Shown: positions 1 through 10,518, counted from the first letter of the stretch. The stretch is 64,000 nucleotides of DNA from Egibacteraceae bacterium (GCA_030447925.1 JAUJNX010000002.1:1-64000); one strand, 5' to 3'. Notes: generated by a model from the letters alone, not told the origin. Translations and numbers: made by a program.

Positions 1-288
1 CGATGCTGCCGTCGGCGCCGTAGCCGCTCGTCGGGGTCGGGGTTGAAGGCGCGGACCGCCAGGGTCCCCGAGGAGCGCCGCTCCAGGAGCGCGAACGGCC
101 GGCGCCGGGGGCGGGGCGGGCGCCGCCGGCCGGCCGTCGCGGGGGCGCACCGCGGCGCGCGCCTCGGTGGCGGCGCGCGGCCCGCGCCCGGCCGGCACCA
201 GGGCCGCGACCTGGTCCGCCAGCGCGTCCAGGTCGGCCGGTGCGAGCTCGGGCGCAGGCGCAGGTCTGGGCGCGACATCGGGCTCCAC
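1..288 (-). pseudogene. 5' end of probable large NAD-specific glutamate dehydrogenase, frame-broken, cut by window edge
   Basis: Reading leftward from a GTG at 288, the first frame gives an N-terminus with a short helix (ADLDALADQVAAL). Near position 100 the sense moves to another frame reading FALLERRSSGTLAVRAFNPD. The last bases (about 1-25) make sense in a third frame as GYGADGSI. The phrase AVRxFNPDPDE-GYG resembles the N-terminal region of the roughly 180-kDa NAD-dependent glutamate dehydrogenases, which deaminate glutamate to 2-oxoglutarate. Two indels are needed to join the pieces. Either the gene is broken or the sequence has errors here. The family call rests on a short stretch and is tentative; most of the gene lies outside the window. 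Confidence 0.38.
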
Positions 289-370
289 GACCGACAGCCT
301 CGCACACCGCCGGTCCCCGGGCCGAGCCGAACGGGAAAAAAGGGCCGACCGTTCATCACGTGGCGTACCG

Positions 371-1921
371 TCAGCGCTCCTGGCCGTGCACAGGGGCGCA
401 CAGGGGCGGCGCCGCCACGGAGCAGTGGCGGTCGGCGACGGCGGGCTCGGTCCCCTCCGCAGCGGCGGGCGCGTCGGCGGCCAGGACGTCGTTGCGGATC
501 GTCAGCCACGCGATCACCCCGCCCAGGGCGCACAGGGCGGCCGACACCAGGACCGCGGTGCGGAAGCCCGCGGTGAACCGCGCCACGTCGGTGTAGGCGT
601 CCCCGGAGAGGCCGGCCACCACCGGGATGACCGCGACCGCGAGCAGGCTGCCAGCGCGCGCGACCGCGTTGTTGACCCCCGACGCCACCCCCGCGTGGCG
701 CTGCTCCGCGGCGGCCAGGACCGTCGCGGTCAGCGGCGCGACGGTCAGCGACAGGCCCAGGGAGAAGACCAGGACGGCCGGGAGGATGTCGGTCACGTAC
801 GCCGATCCCTCCCCGATGCGGACCATCAGCGCGAGGCCCGCCGCCACGAGCAGCGGCCCCGCGGTCATGGGCAGGCGCGGCCCGATGCGCTGGGCGAGGC
901 GGCCGGCGCGGGCGCTGAGCAGCAGCATGACGACGGTGACCGGCAGCGAGGCCAGCCCCGCCGCCAGCGGCGAGTAGCCGACCACGGACTGCAGGTAGAT
1001 GGACAGCAGGAACAGCGCCGCCCCGAACGCGCCGTAGATGACGAAGGTCACGACGTTGGTCCAGGTGAACTGCGGGTTGGCGAAGATGTCCAGCGGGACC
1101 ATCGGGTTGGGCGACCGCCGCTCGACCAGGACGAAGGCGGCGAACGCCCCGACGCCGACGACCAGCGCGGCGAGCACCAGCGGGTTGCCGACGCCCTGCT
1201 CCCCGGCCTGGATGAGGCCGTAGGTCAGCCCGGCCAGGCCCGCGGCCGTGAGGACGGCGCCGAGGACGTCGATCCTGCGCGGGGCCTGCGGGTCCCAGCT
1301 CTCCGGCATGTGCCGCAGCGCCACCCAGACGACGACCACCGCGAACGGGACGTTGATGAGAAAGGCCAGGCGCCAGCCCCAGTCCGCGGCGCCGACCAGG
1401 TACCCGCCCAGGAACGGGCCGATCGCGGTCGCCACGCCCCCCAGCCCGGACCACGCCCCGATCGCGGCGGCGCGGTCCTGCGGGGCGAAGCTGGCCTGGA
1501 GGATGGCCAGGCTCCCGGGGGTCAGCAGCGCCCCGCCGACGCCCTGCAGCGCCCGGGCGGCGATCAGCGTCGGGGTGTTCGGCGCGATCCCGCAGAGGAC
1601 CGACGCCACCGCGAACCAGACCACGCCGACGAGGAACACCCGGCGCCGGCCGAAGCGGTCCCCCAGCGACCCGCCGAGCAGGATCAGCGACGCGAGCGTC
1701 AGGGTGTAGCCGTTCACGATCCACGACAGCCCGCCGAGGCTCGCGTCGAGCTGCTCGCCGATGCGGTTCAGTGCGACGTTGACGATGGTGGCGTCCAGGA
1801 ACGCGATGCCCGACCCGAGCACCGCGCCGACCAGCACCCAGCGCCCCGCCGTGCTGGCCAGCCGCAGCTGCTCGGGCGCCTCGCCCGGGGCGGGCCCCGG
1901 GGTGTCGCGGTCCTGGGTCAC
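371..1921 (-). CDS. MFS drug exporter, DHA2 (EmrB/QacA) family
   Basis: A 516-residue integral membrane transporter, probably a proton-driven exporter of small amphipathic compounds. The length and the run of hydrophobic segments fit the 14-helix DHA2 group. After a short acidic N-terminus, helix 1 carries GIAFLDATIVNVAL, and the loop between helices 2 and 3 has GDRFGRRRVF, the signature of the superfamily. The motif-C-type helix reads ALLTPGSLAILQASF. The GTG at 1921 is chosen because AGGAGG lies about seven bases upstream; the frame stays open further up to 2038, but that part is low-complexity. The gene stands alone between the GDH fragment and the divergently transcribed stress protein. 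The substrate cannot be told from sequence. Confidence 0.9.
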   Translation of the reverse strand: MTQDRDTPGPAPGEAPEQLRLASTAGRWVLVGAVLGSGIAFLDATIVNVALNRIGEQLDASLGGLSWIVNGYTLTLASLILLGGSLGDRFGRRRVFLVGVVWFAVASVLCGIAPNTPTLIAARALQGVGGALLTPGSLAILQASFAPQDRAAAIGAWSGLGGVATAIGPFLGGYLVGAADWGWRLAFLINVPFAVVVVWVALRHMPESWDPQAPRRIDVLGAVLTAAGLAGLTYGLIQAGEQGVGNPLVLAALVVGVGAFAAFVLVERRSPNPMVPLDIFANPQFTWTNVVTFVIYGAFGAALFLLSIYLQSVVGYSPLAAGLASLPVTVVMLLLSARAGRLAQRIGPRLPMTAGPLLVAAGLALMVRIGEGSAYVTDILPAVLVFSLGLSLTVAPLTATVLAAAEQRHAGVASGVNNAVARAGSLLAVAVIPVVAGLSGDAYTDVARFTAGFRTAVLVSAALCALGGVIAWLTIRNDVLAADAPAAAEGTEPAVADRHCSVAAPPLCAPVHGQER

Positions 1922-2070
1922 GGCGCCTCCTGTGGCGGGAACCTGCGGGTGGAGCTGGTGGTGGAACCTGGGCGTGGCAACCGCCGCCGCGCCGGGAGTC
2001 TTCCCGATCCCCCCGGCGACTGCGAGACTGCGGTCCACAGCTCGTTCGGCCGGTGCGAGGGAGGCGGGGT

Positions 2071-2481
2071 TTGCGGATCCTGGTTGGGTATGTGGACTCG
2101 CCGGAGGGCGAGGCGGCGCTGGCGCGCGGGGTCGAGGAGGCGCGCCTGCGCGGCGCCTCGCTGCTCGTCGTGCACTCGATGCGCGGGGGGACGCGCGACG
2201 AGGCGCGCGAGGCGCTGCACTACCGCGAGGAGCTCGCGCGCGTCCAGGCCGACCTCGAGGCGGAGGGCGTCGACTTCGAGGTGCGGGAGCTGGTCCTGGG
2301 CCACTCCCCCTCCGAGGACCTCGTCGCCGTCGCCGAGGAGGAGCGGGTCGACCTCATCGTCATCGGCCTGCGGCGGCGGTCGCCCGTCGGCAAGCTCGTC
2401 CTGGGCAGCAACGCCCAGGACATCCTGCTGCGGGCCGAGGCCCCGGTCCTGGCGGTCAAGGCGGCGCGGAGCCAGGCGTGA
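2071..2481 (+). CDS. universal stress protein, UspA family
   Basis: A 136-residue single-domain Usp. The product begins MRILVGYVDSPEGEAAL, the usual first strand and Asp-containing loop of this fold, and ends with the nucleotide-binding pattern GLRRRSPVGKLVLGS (G-x2-G-like loop, G-S) followed by LLRAEAPVLAVK. The TTG at 2071 is preferred over the in-frame GTG at 2053 because GGGAGG sits a few bases ahead of it and the protein then starts at the first beta strand. The TGA stop (2479-2481) is inside the first unit of a 29-base tandem repeat, and the next gene starts in that repeat. Usp proteins bind ATP and modulate survival under stress; no specific partner is indicated here. Confidence 0.85.
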   Translation: MRILVGYVDSPEGEAALARGVEEARLRGASLLVVHSMRGGTRDEAREALHYREELARVQADLEAEGVDFEVRELVLGHSPSEDLVAVAEEERVDLIVIGLRRRSPVGKLVLGSNAQDILLRAEAPVLAVKAARSQA

Positions 2482-2535
2482 GCCGCCTGGCGTCTGAGGT
2501 GCAGGCGTGAGCCGCCCGGCGCCTGAGGTGCAGGC

Positions 2536-2540
<5 letters not shown>
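2474..2540 (+). repeat. 29-bp tandem repeat spanning usp stop and acetoacetyl-CoA synthetase start
   Basis: Two 29-base units (2474-2502 and 2503-2531, differing at two positions) and the first nine bases of a third. The unit contains GCCGCCCGGCG-CTGAGGTGCA, which is half of the dispersed repeat seen at 17791, 21311, 24585, 47401 and 50290. The first unit supplies the TGA stop of the stress protein; the third partial unit supplies the GTG start of the next gene. Confidence 0.85.
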
Positions 2541-4485
<1,945 letters not shown>

Positions 4486-4500
4486 CGCCGGAGCGGCGGC

Positions 4501-5625
4501 TCAGGGGGGCGGCGGGGGGACCAGGCTGGGGTTGTAGCGGTAGCCGACGGAGCGCACCGTGACGATCGCGGCGCCGGCGGGACCCAGCTTCAGGCGGATG
4601 CGGGCCACGTGGTCGCGGACGCGCGGATCGCGCACCGGCGCGTGGCCCCACGCCTCGCGTGCCAGCAGCTCCAGGGGGCACACCACCTGCGGTCGCCGCA
4701 CCAGGGCGGACAGCACCGCGAACTCGCGCTCCCCAAAGCGCATCTCCCGCTCCACGACGCGCACCGCACGCCGGCCGGGCAGCAGGACCAGGCCCGGGGC
4801 CGCGGCCCGCTCCTGCCGCCGGGACCACGCGGCCAGGTCGCGGAGGAGGTCCCCCGTGCGCGGACGCCGCGGCACCAGGACGACGGGCACGCCCTCGACC
4901 TCGAAGGCGCGCGCGGTGACCGGCCCGACCGCCGCGACCGCCCCCCGCAGCGAGGCGGCGAGCTCGTCACGGCACCCCTCGGAGTCCGCCAGCGCGAACA
5001 GGCCGTGCACCGTCGGGGCGCTCGTCGCGACCACCACATCGATGCGGCCGGCGATCGCGTCGCCGATCAGCCGCCGCGCGGGGGCGGGGTCGCGGGGCGG
5101 CCCGTAGCGGTAGGGGGCGACGGTCCGCAGCCGCACGCCGGCGCCCTGCAGGCGCCGGTACGGCTGCGCGGCTCCCCGGTCGCCGTGGACCTGCACGGCC
5201 AGGACCTGCCCCAGCCGCATCCGGTCGGCGAGCCAGCCGACGATATCACCGTCGGTCTCCTGCGGTGAGACGAAGGCCGGCACGACGCCGAGGTCGCGCA
5301 GCGCGGCGACCGCCTTGGGTCCCCGCGCGCACACCGGGACGGACCGCAGCAGGCCGCGCACGGCGTCCCCGCGCCCCTGCCGGTCGGCCGCGTGCAGCCA
5401 GGCCGTCAGCCCCACCCCGGTGGAGACGACCATCCGGTCGGGAGGGTCGGCGAGCACCGCGTCGGTCTCCGCGCGCAGCTGGTCCTGGTCGGCGGCGACA
5501 TCGGGCTCCAGCGTCGGCGCCCACTGCACGGTCGCGCCGCGCCTGGTCAGCGCCGCCGCCAGGGAGCCGCCCTTGCGGGCGGCGATCACGCCGACGCGCA
5601 GTCCCTCCACCGACGTCGCCGTCAA
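4501..5625 (-). CDS. uroporphyrinogen-III synthase (HemD) domain fused to OmpR-type winged helix; probable nitrite-assimilation regulator
   Basis: A 374-residue two-domain protein. Residues 1-260 follow the HemD fold (start LRVGVIAARKGG, then VVSTGVGLTAWL, AVQVHGD and VVVATSAPTVHGL); HemD enzymes close hydroxymethylbilane to uroporphyrinogen III, precursor of siroheme. Residues about 270-365 are a trans_reg_C winged helix (LSALVRRPQVVCPLELLAREAWG, RIRLKLG, VRSVGYRYNP). The same fusion is known in actinobacteria (for example Rv0260c) near nitrite reductase genes. I infer a DNA-binding regulator that senses or makes the tetrapyrrole for siroheme-dependent nitrite reductase. The TTG at 5625 overlaps the stop of the nitrite channel gene (TTGA); a GTG at 5610 is an alternative. 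It is last in the operon and faces the convergent acetoacetyl-CoA synthetase gene. Confidence 0.85.
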   Translation of the reverse strand: MTATSVEGLRVGVIAARKGGSLAAALTRRGATVQWAPTLEPDVAADQDQLRAETDAVLADPPDRMVVSTGVGLTAWLHAADRQGRGDAVRGLLRSVPVCARGPKAVAALRDLGVVPAFVSPQETDGDIVGWLADRMRLGQVLAVQVHGDRGAAQPYRRLQGAGVRLRTVAPYRYGPPRDPAPARRLIGDAIAGRIDVVVATSAPTVHGLFALADSEGCRDELAASLRGAVAAVGPVTARAFEVEGVPVVLVPRRPRTGDLLRDLAAWSRRQERAAAPGLVLLPGRRAVRVVEREMRFGEREFAVLSALVRRPQVVCPLELLAREAWGHAPVRDPRVRDHVARIRLKLGPAGAAIVTVRSVGYRYNPSLVPPPPP

Positions 5626-6452
5626 CCCGCCGTGGCAGGCGTCACCTGCGACACGGCCTCCGGCGCCTCGCGGGGCGCGGCCGGCCCGGCCAGCCAGGCG
5701 TAGGCGAGCCCGACCAGCAGCCCGCCCCCCAGCAGGTTGCCCGGCACCGTCCAGGCCAGGTTGCGCGCCAGGTCCAGCCAGCCGGCCGACCCCTCCAGCA
5801 CCCCCAGGGTGAACAGCGTCATGTTCGCCACCGAGTGCTCGAAGCCGGAGCCGACGAAGGCGAGCAGCGCCCACCACAGCACGCCGAGCTTGGCCGCGTC
5901 GCTGCGGGTGCGAGCGGCCATCCACAAGCCGAGGCAGACCAGCAGGTTGCACAGCACGGCACGCCACAGCAGCTGCGGGCCGGCCGTGGCGTTCTTGGCC
6001 TCCACCAGGGCGGCCACCAGGGCCTCGCCCGGCGCGCCCGGCCCGCTGCACAGCGTGCCGCCGCCGTGCACCAGCGCCGCCAGCGCGATCGAGCCGACCA
6101 GGTTGCCGACCAGCGACGCGACCCACACCAGCGCGAGATCACGCAGCCGGACGCCGCCGCGGTACAGCGCCGTGAGCAGGAACGCGACGTTGCCCGTGAA
6201 CAGCTCCCCGCCGGCGAACACCACCAGGGTCAGCGCGACCCCGAAGACAGCGCCCTGCACCAGCCGGGTGGTGGGCGCCTGGGCCAGGAACAGCGGTGCC
6301 GACACCGACACCAGCAGGACGACGGCGACGCCGACGAACGCGCCGGCCAGCGCGGAGGACAGCAGGTAGCGGGGCAGGTCCCGGGCCTGGGCCACCTTGG
6401 CCTGAGCCAGCGCGACGATCTCGTCGACGGCGTCCGCGACGGGGATGGGCAT
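5622..6452 (-). CDS. formate/nitrite transporter family channel (NirC-like)
   Basis: A 276-residue membrane protein of the pentameric FNT family, which moves small monovalent anions across the cytoplasmic membrane. The sequence shows six hydrophobic helices. The family signatures are GELFTGNVAF in the broken helix 2, NLLVCLG in helix 4 and FEHSVANMTLF in helix 5. The histidine of FEHSVANM is the conserved central His of the pore. Because the gene lies between a nitrite reductase and its probable regulator, nitrite is the likely substrate. It starts 15 bases after NirD, and its stop overlaps the next start. The C-terminal 20 residues are an unremarkable Pro/Ala-rich tail. Confidence 0.9.
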   Translation of the reverse strand: MPIPVADAVDEIVALAQAKVAQARDLPRYLLSSALAGAFVGVAVVLLVSVSAPLFLAQAPTTRLVQGAVFGVALTLVVFAGGELFTGNVAFLLTALYRGGVRLRDLALVWVASLVGNLVGSIALAALVHGGGTLCSGPGAPGEALVAALVEAKNATAGPQLLWRAVLCNLLVCLGLWMAARTRSDAAKLGVLWWALLAFVGSGFEHSVANMTLFTLGVLEGSAGWLDLARNLAWTVPGNLLGGGLLVGLAYAWLAGPAAPREAPEAVSQVTPATAG

Positions 6453-6467
6453 GACGCTTCGCTCCGT

Positions 6468-6797
6468 TCAGCCGAGTGCGACCAGGACCTCGCCCCCGGT
6501 GACCTCCACCGGGTAGGTGCGGACGCGCTTGCGCGCGGGGCCGCGCCGCACCTCGCCGCTGGCCACATCGAAGGCGGCTTCGTGCCAGGGGCAGACCAGC
6601 AGGCAGGGTGAGCCGGTCACCGACCCCTCGCCCAGCGGCCCGCCTGCGTGCGGGCACAGGCCGTCGACGGCCGTCAGCGTCCCGCCGTCGTTGACCAGGG
6701 CGATGTCGCGCCCGTCCACCTGGAGGGTGCGGGCCGTCCCGCTGGGCACGTCCTCGACCCGTGCGACGGCGACGAACCGCGGCGCGGTGGCGGTCAC
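6468..6797 (-). CDS. nirD: Rieske [2Fe-2S] protein, nitrite reductase small subunit (NirD type)
   Basis: A 109-residue Rieske ferredoxin. The cluster ligands are in CPHAGGPLGEG and CPWHEAAFD, the C-x-H and C-x2-H pair of the fold. NirD subunits normally pair with NADH-dependent NirB; here the partner encoded immediately upstream looks like a ferredoxin-type NirA enzyme, so the electron route is uncertain. The GTG start at 6797 overlaps the reductase stop (GTGA), implying translational coupling. A ferredoxin subunit of an aromatic dioxygenase is a formal alternative, but the operon argues for nitrite reduction. Confidence 0.85.
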   Translation of the reverse strand: MTATAPRFVAVARVEDVPSGTARTLQVDGRDIALVNDGGTLTAVDGLCPHAGGPLGEGSVTGSPCLLVCPWHEAAFDVASGEVRRGPARKRVRTYPVEVTGGEVLVALG

Positions 6798-8461
6798 GAC
6801 GCCCTCGCCAGCGCGGCCGCCGGGCCGGGGAGCGGGTCGTCCTCCGGTTCCGGCCCCTGCTCCCAGCGGCCCGCGAAGACCGCGTCGATGTGGGCGCGGA
6901 AGGCGTCCAGGCCCAGGCGTGCGACGGTCGCCGCCAGCGTCTCGCCGCGCTCGCGCAGCGCCTCCCAGACCCCGATCACCGCGGCGGTGATGGCGGGCAG
7001 GTCCGGCGCGGCGATCCGCCCGGCCACGCTGCCGATGGCGTCGGCGCCCAGGTCGCCGCCCAGCCACACCTGGTAGCCCAGGACGGACTCGCCGCGCACC
7101 GTCACCTTGCCGCCGGAGAAGCCGATGTCGGCCACCTGGTGCTGCGCGCAGGCGTTGGGGCAGCCCGAGACGTGCACCCGCAGGCCCGCGTTGCGCGCGA
7201 GCGCCTTGCTGCGCAGCAGGGCGGCGCCGGCCGCGGGGGCGGGCGTGATCGCCAGCGCGCAGACCGGCCCGCCGGTGCACGCGCGCACGTCCATCGCGCT
7301 GTCCGCGCCCTCCAGGCCCAGGCCCAGCGCCGCGAGGTGCTCGCTGACGCCGGCCACCGCCTCGACGGCGACGTGGCGCAGCACCACGTTCTGGTTGCGG
7401 GTGAGGTGCAGGTGCTCGTCGCCGGCCGCGTCGGCCAGGTCCGCCAGGGCGCGCAGGTCCTCCCCGTCGAGGTCGCCCAGCGGCACGTTGACGGTGACCA
7501 GGGCGCGGCCGGCCAGCCGCTGCGGGCGGACGCCGATGCCCCAGCCGCCCGCCGGGGAGCGGCCCAGGACCTCGATGAGCGAGGCCGACAGCGGCGTCGT
7601 GACCGGCGCCGGCTGGGAGTGCGGCCGCCGGCGCGCGGCGGCCAGCTCGGCGGAGAAGGCCGCCGCGAAGCGCTCCCAGCCCATGCGCGCGACCAGGAAC
7701 TTCAAGCGCGCCTTGCCAGGCCGGTCGTGGTCGCCCTCGGCCACGAACAGCGACACGAGCGCGTCCACGGCCGGCAGGACGTCGGCGCGGGGCAGGAACG
7801 CCACGGCGGTGCGCGCCAGCGCCGGCACCGACTTGCCCAGGCTGCCGCCCAGCAGCAGCTCGTAGCCGGGCTCCCCGCCGGGGCCGAGCACGGAGACGAA
7901 ACCGGCGTCGTTGAGCTTGGCGTGGTCGCGGCACGCCGGGCAGCCGCCGAAGGAGATGTTCAGCCGCGAGGGCAGCGCGACGTTCAGCTCCGCGGCGCGG
8001 GACAGCAGCCAGGCCGAGACCGCGGCCGCGTCCGGCCCGCAGTCGAAGGGCTCGTCCAGGCTGACGCCCGCGTCGGGGCAGCTCATCACCCCGCGGACGG
8101 TGTGCCCGCACGCCGAGCGCGTGGACAGCCCCAGGCCGGCCAGGCCGTCCAGGACGGCGGTGACCTCCTCGGCGCGGACGTGGTGCAGCTCGACCTGCTG
8201 GCGGGTGGTGAGGTGGACCCAGCCGCGCCCGTGGCGCTCGGCGAGGTCGGCCAGACCCCTGGCGCGGTCGCTGCCCAGCCGGCCGCCGTCGGTGCGCACG
8301 CGGATCATGAAGACCCCCGGCTGCGCCTGCGTGCACACGCCGTGGGTCTTGAGGGCGTAGCGGTCCTCCGGCGACAGCCAGTCGTCGCCCTCCGCGGTGA
8401 GGCGGTCCAGGTCGACGGGCAACCCGGCACGCTTGGCGGCGGGGATGTTCGGCGGTGCCAT
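6794..8461 (-). CDS. ferredoxin-type nitrite/sulfite reductase (siroheme, [4Fe-4S])
   Basis: A 555-residue enzyme with the duplicated ferrodoxin-like half-domains and two siroheme-binding domains of the assimilatory nitrite/sulfite reductase family; it carries out six-electron reduction of nitrite to ammonia or sulfite to sulfide. The cluster and siroheme ligands are clear: ACTGGPVCALA (C-x5-C) and SGCPNACAQHQ (C-x3-C) around residues 410-450. HLTTRQQVELHHV near residue 85 and HLTRNQNVVLRHV near residue 350 are the paired substrate-domain repeats. The ATG at 8461 follows GGAGGAG. Its operon partners (Rieske NirD, nitrite channel, HemD-wHTH) make nitrite the likelier substrate. It is the first gene of the operon. 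Confidence 0.9.
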   Translation of the reverse strand: MAPPNIPAAKRAGLPVDLDRLTAEGDDWLSPEDRYALKTHGVCTQAQPGVFMIRVRTDGGRLGSDRARGLADLAERHGRGWVHLTTRQQVELHHVRAEEVTAVLDGLAGLGLSTRSACGHTVRGVMSCPDAGVSLDEPFDCGPDAAAVSAWLLSRAAELNVALPSRLNISFGGCPACRDHAKLNDAGFVSVLGPGGEPGYELLLGGSLGKSVPALARTAVAFLPRADVLPAVDALVSLFVAEGDHDRPGKARLKFLVARMGWERFAAAFSAELAAARRRPHSQPAPVTTPLSASLIEVLGRSPAGGWGIGVRPQRLAGRALVTVNVPLGDLDGEDLRALADLADAAGDEHLHLTRNQNVVLRHVAVEAVAGVSEHLAALGLGLEGADSAMDVRACTGGPVCALAITPAPAAGAALLRSKALARNAGLRVHVSGCPNACAQHQVADIGFSGGKVTVRGESVLGYQVWLGGDLGADAIGSVAGRIAAPDLPAITAAVIGVWEALRERGETLAATVARLGLDAFRAHIDAVFAGRWEQGPEPEDDPLPGPAAALARAS

Positions 8462-8631
8462 CGCTCCTCCGGTCTCGACGACGGCGACGACTACAACAGC
8501 ACTCCGTTCGCACGGGCTTTCGCCACTGCAACAGCCGCGTTACGTCTTTGCCGCATCCGTCGGGCACGCGCTGGACCGGCGGCCCCCAGCCCGTTGGGGA
8601 ACACGCCTCCGGCCTTCAAGCGGGCATGCCG

Positions 8632-9036
8632 CTAGCCGCGGAGCAGGGACAGGCGGATCGTGCGGACCGGGTTGTCGACGTTGCCGTCGACCAGGACGAC
8701 GGACTGCCAGACGCCCAGCTCGAGCGTGCTGCCGATCACCGGGAGGGTGAGGCTCGGGGTCACGAACAGGGGCAGGATGTGGTCGGCGCCGTGGCCGCGG
8801 GACCCGTGGCGGTGCACCCAGCGGTCGTCGCGCGGCAGCAGGGCGCTCAGCACGCGGTCCGCGTCCTGCTCCGTCCCCTGGTTCGCCTCCAGCAGCGCCA
8901 GCCCGCAGGTGGCGTGCGGCGCCAGCACGTTGCACAGGCCGTCACCCCGCCCGTGCAGCCAGCCGTCGATGCGCGCGGTCAGGTCCACGATGGCCAGGCG
9001 GTCCCCGGTCCGGACCTCGAACGTCGTGCTCTCCAT
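8632..9036 (-). CDS. YjbQ/UPF0047 family protein
   Basis: A 134-residue protein of the YjbQ family, some members of which show weak thiamin-phosphate synthase activity; the physiological role is not settled. Family features seen are NVLAPHATCGLALLEA near residue 45, the acidic-His stretch DDRWVHRHG, ADHILPLFVTPSLTLPV and the terminal GVWQSVVLVD. The ATG at 9036 is chosen over one at 9069 because a TAGGTT box ends eight bases ahead of it, consistent with a leaderless mRNA, and because the first residues MESTTFEVRT then match the fold's first strand. It is divergent from the ABC1 kinase gene. Confidence 0.85.
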   Translation of the reverse strand: MESTTFEVRTGDRLAIVDLTARIDGWLHGRGDGLCNVLAPHATCGLALLEANQGTEQDADRVLSALLPRDDRWVHRHGSRGHGADHILPLFVTPSLTLPVIGSTLELGVWQSVVLVDGNVDNPVRTIRLSLLRG

Positions 9037-9043
9037 GACCGCG

Positions 9044-9049
9044 AACCTA
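9044..9049 (-). promoter_or_regulatory. -10 box of yjbQ-like gene (leaderless)
   Basis: TAGGTT on the minus strand with seven bases to the ATG at 9036. That spacing puts the transcript start on or next to the A of ATG. No -35 consensus is obvious. Confidence 0.5.
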
Positions 9050-9098
9050 CCCGTATGGGCAGCGGGCATGACCCGTTCGTGTCGATCCAGGGCCGCGG

Positions 9099-9104
9099 CA
9101 TGAT
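9099..9104 (+). promoter_or_regulatory. -10 box of ABC1 kinase gene (leaderless)
   Basis: CATGAT with six bases to the ATG at 9111, giving a probable leaderless transcript. The AGGA that falls in the gap is too close to the start to act as a ribosome binding site. Confidence 0.4.
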
Positions 9105-9110
9105 AGGACC

Positions 9111-10487
9111 ATGTCCCCAGACCGCGACCTCGGCGGCCGCGTCCAGCGCGCCGCCGGCCTGGCCCGCCTGTCCGCGACCACCGGTGCCGGGTACCTGGGC
9201 GCGCGCGTGCGCAGCCTGCGCGACGGCGACCTGGCCGACCAGCGCTTCCACACCGAGACCGCGGAGCGCATGCTCGAGCTGCTCGGGTCGATGAAGGGCG
9301 CGGCCATGAAGCTGGGCCAGATCGCCAGCTTCGTCGACCTCGACCTGCCGCCGGAGATCGCGGCGACCTACCACGAGATCCTCGCCGACCTCCGCGACGC
9401 CGCCCCGCCCACCGACCCGGCCACCATCGCCGCGGTCGTCCGCGACGAGTTCGGCGCCCCGCCGGAGCAGGTCTACGCCTGGTGGGACCCGGAGCCGCTG
9501 GCCGCCGCCTCGATCGGCCAGGTCCACCGCGCGCGGCTCCACGACGGCACCGAGGTCGTCGCCAAGGTCCAGTACCCGGGCATCGCCGAGGCCGTGCAGT
9601 CCGACCTGGCCAACGCCGAGCTGTTCACGCCGCTGGCCCGGCTGGTGTCGCCGAACCTGGAGATCCGCCCGCTGGTCGAGGAGCTGCGGGAGCGGCTGGT
9701 GGACGAGCTGGACTACCAGCGCGAGGCCCAGTACCAGCAGGCGTTCTTCGAGCGCTACGACGGCCACCCGTTCATCCGCATCCCGCGGGTCTTCCCGGAG
9801 CACTCCCGCCCGCGGGTCCTGACCTCGGAGTACCTGCCGGGGCTGAACTTCGAGGACATGGTCGCCAAGTCCACCGAGGACGAGCGCCAGCGCCACGCGG
9901 AGATCATCTTCCGCTTCGTCTACGGGTCGATCTACCGGTTCCGGCTGTTCAACGCCGACCCGCACCCGGGCAACTACCTGTTCCCCGGCGACGGCACCGT
10001 GGTCTTCCTGGACTTCGGCAGCGTGAAGCCCTTCCCGTCGCGGACGCGCGCGCTCATGACCGCCCAGATCCGCGCGACGCAGGCGGGCGACCTCGACCGC
10101 TTCCTCACCGCGATGCGCGACGCCGGCTTCCTGCCCGACGGCGTCGACGTCGACGGGCCCGCGCTACTGGACTGGTTCCGGCTGTTCAACCGGCCGATCC
10201 TGGCCGACGGCTCGTGGACCTACACCCCGGAGTTCGCGCGCGAGGTCATCAAGTCGATCTCGGACCCCCGGCTCGGCACGGTCGACCGGCTGCGGCGCCT
10301 CAACCTGCCGCCGGACTACCTGACCCTCAACCGCATCCAGTGGGGGGTCAACTCCATCCTCGGCCGCCTGCGCGCGACGGCGAACTGGCACCGCGTCGTC
10401 CTGGAGTTCTGGGACGACGCCCCGCCCGCCACCGCCCTGGGGGTCGAGGAGCGCGCGTTCATGGACGCCTCGCCCTTCCGCGCCTGA
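9111..10487 (+). CDS. ABC1/AarF (UbiB-type) atypical kinase
   Basis: A 458-residue protein-kinase-like ATPase of the ABC1/UbiB family, whose members support isoprenoid lipid or quinone metabolism. The defining KxGQ motif is present as MKGAAMKLGQIAS near residue 65; the Ala-rich nucleotide loop is AAASIGQVHRA near 138; the family's catalytic and metal residues are seen in ADPHPGNYL and VFLDFGSVK near residues 285-305. No C-terminal membrane helices are evident. It appears to be a single-gene unit with a leaderless start, divergent from the YjbQ gene. The substrate is unknown. Confidence 0.9.
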   Translation: MSPDRDLGGRVQRAAGLARLSATTGAGYLGARVRSLRDGDLADQRFHTETAERMLELLGSMKGAAMKLGQIASFVDLDLPPEIAATYHEILADLRDAAPPTDPATIAAVVRDEFGAPPEQVYAWWDPEPLAAASIGQVHRARLHDGTEVVAKVQYPGIAEAVQSDLANAELFTPLARLVSPNLEIRPLVEELRERLVDELDYQREAQYQQAFFERYDGHPFIRIPRVFPEHSRPRVLTSEYLPGLNFEDMVAKSTEDERQRHAEIIFRFVYGSIYRFRLFNADPHPGNYLFPGDGTVVFLDFGSVKPFPSRTRALMTAQIRATQAGDLDRFLTAMRDAGFLPDGVDVDGPALLDWFRLFNRPILADGSWTYTPEFAREVIKSISDPRLGTVDRLRRLNLPPDYLTLNRIQWGVNSILGRLRATANWHRVVLEFWDDAPPATALGVEERAFMDASPFRA

Positions 10488-10518
10488 CCCCGCCGCCCGC
10501 CTGACCGGACGGAAGGCA

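Noticed and set aside
8506-8543. GlnR-like site upstream of the nitrite operon (GTAAC-N6-GTTGC-N6-GAAAG-N6-CGAAC)
   Set aside because: Spacing fits but only the first half-site matches the consensus well, and the rest differ at two or more of five positions.
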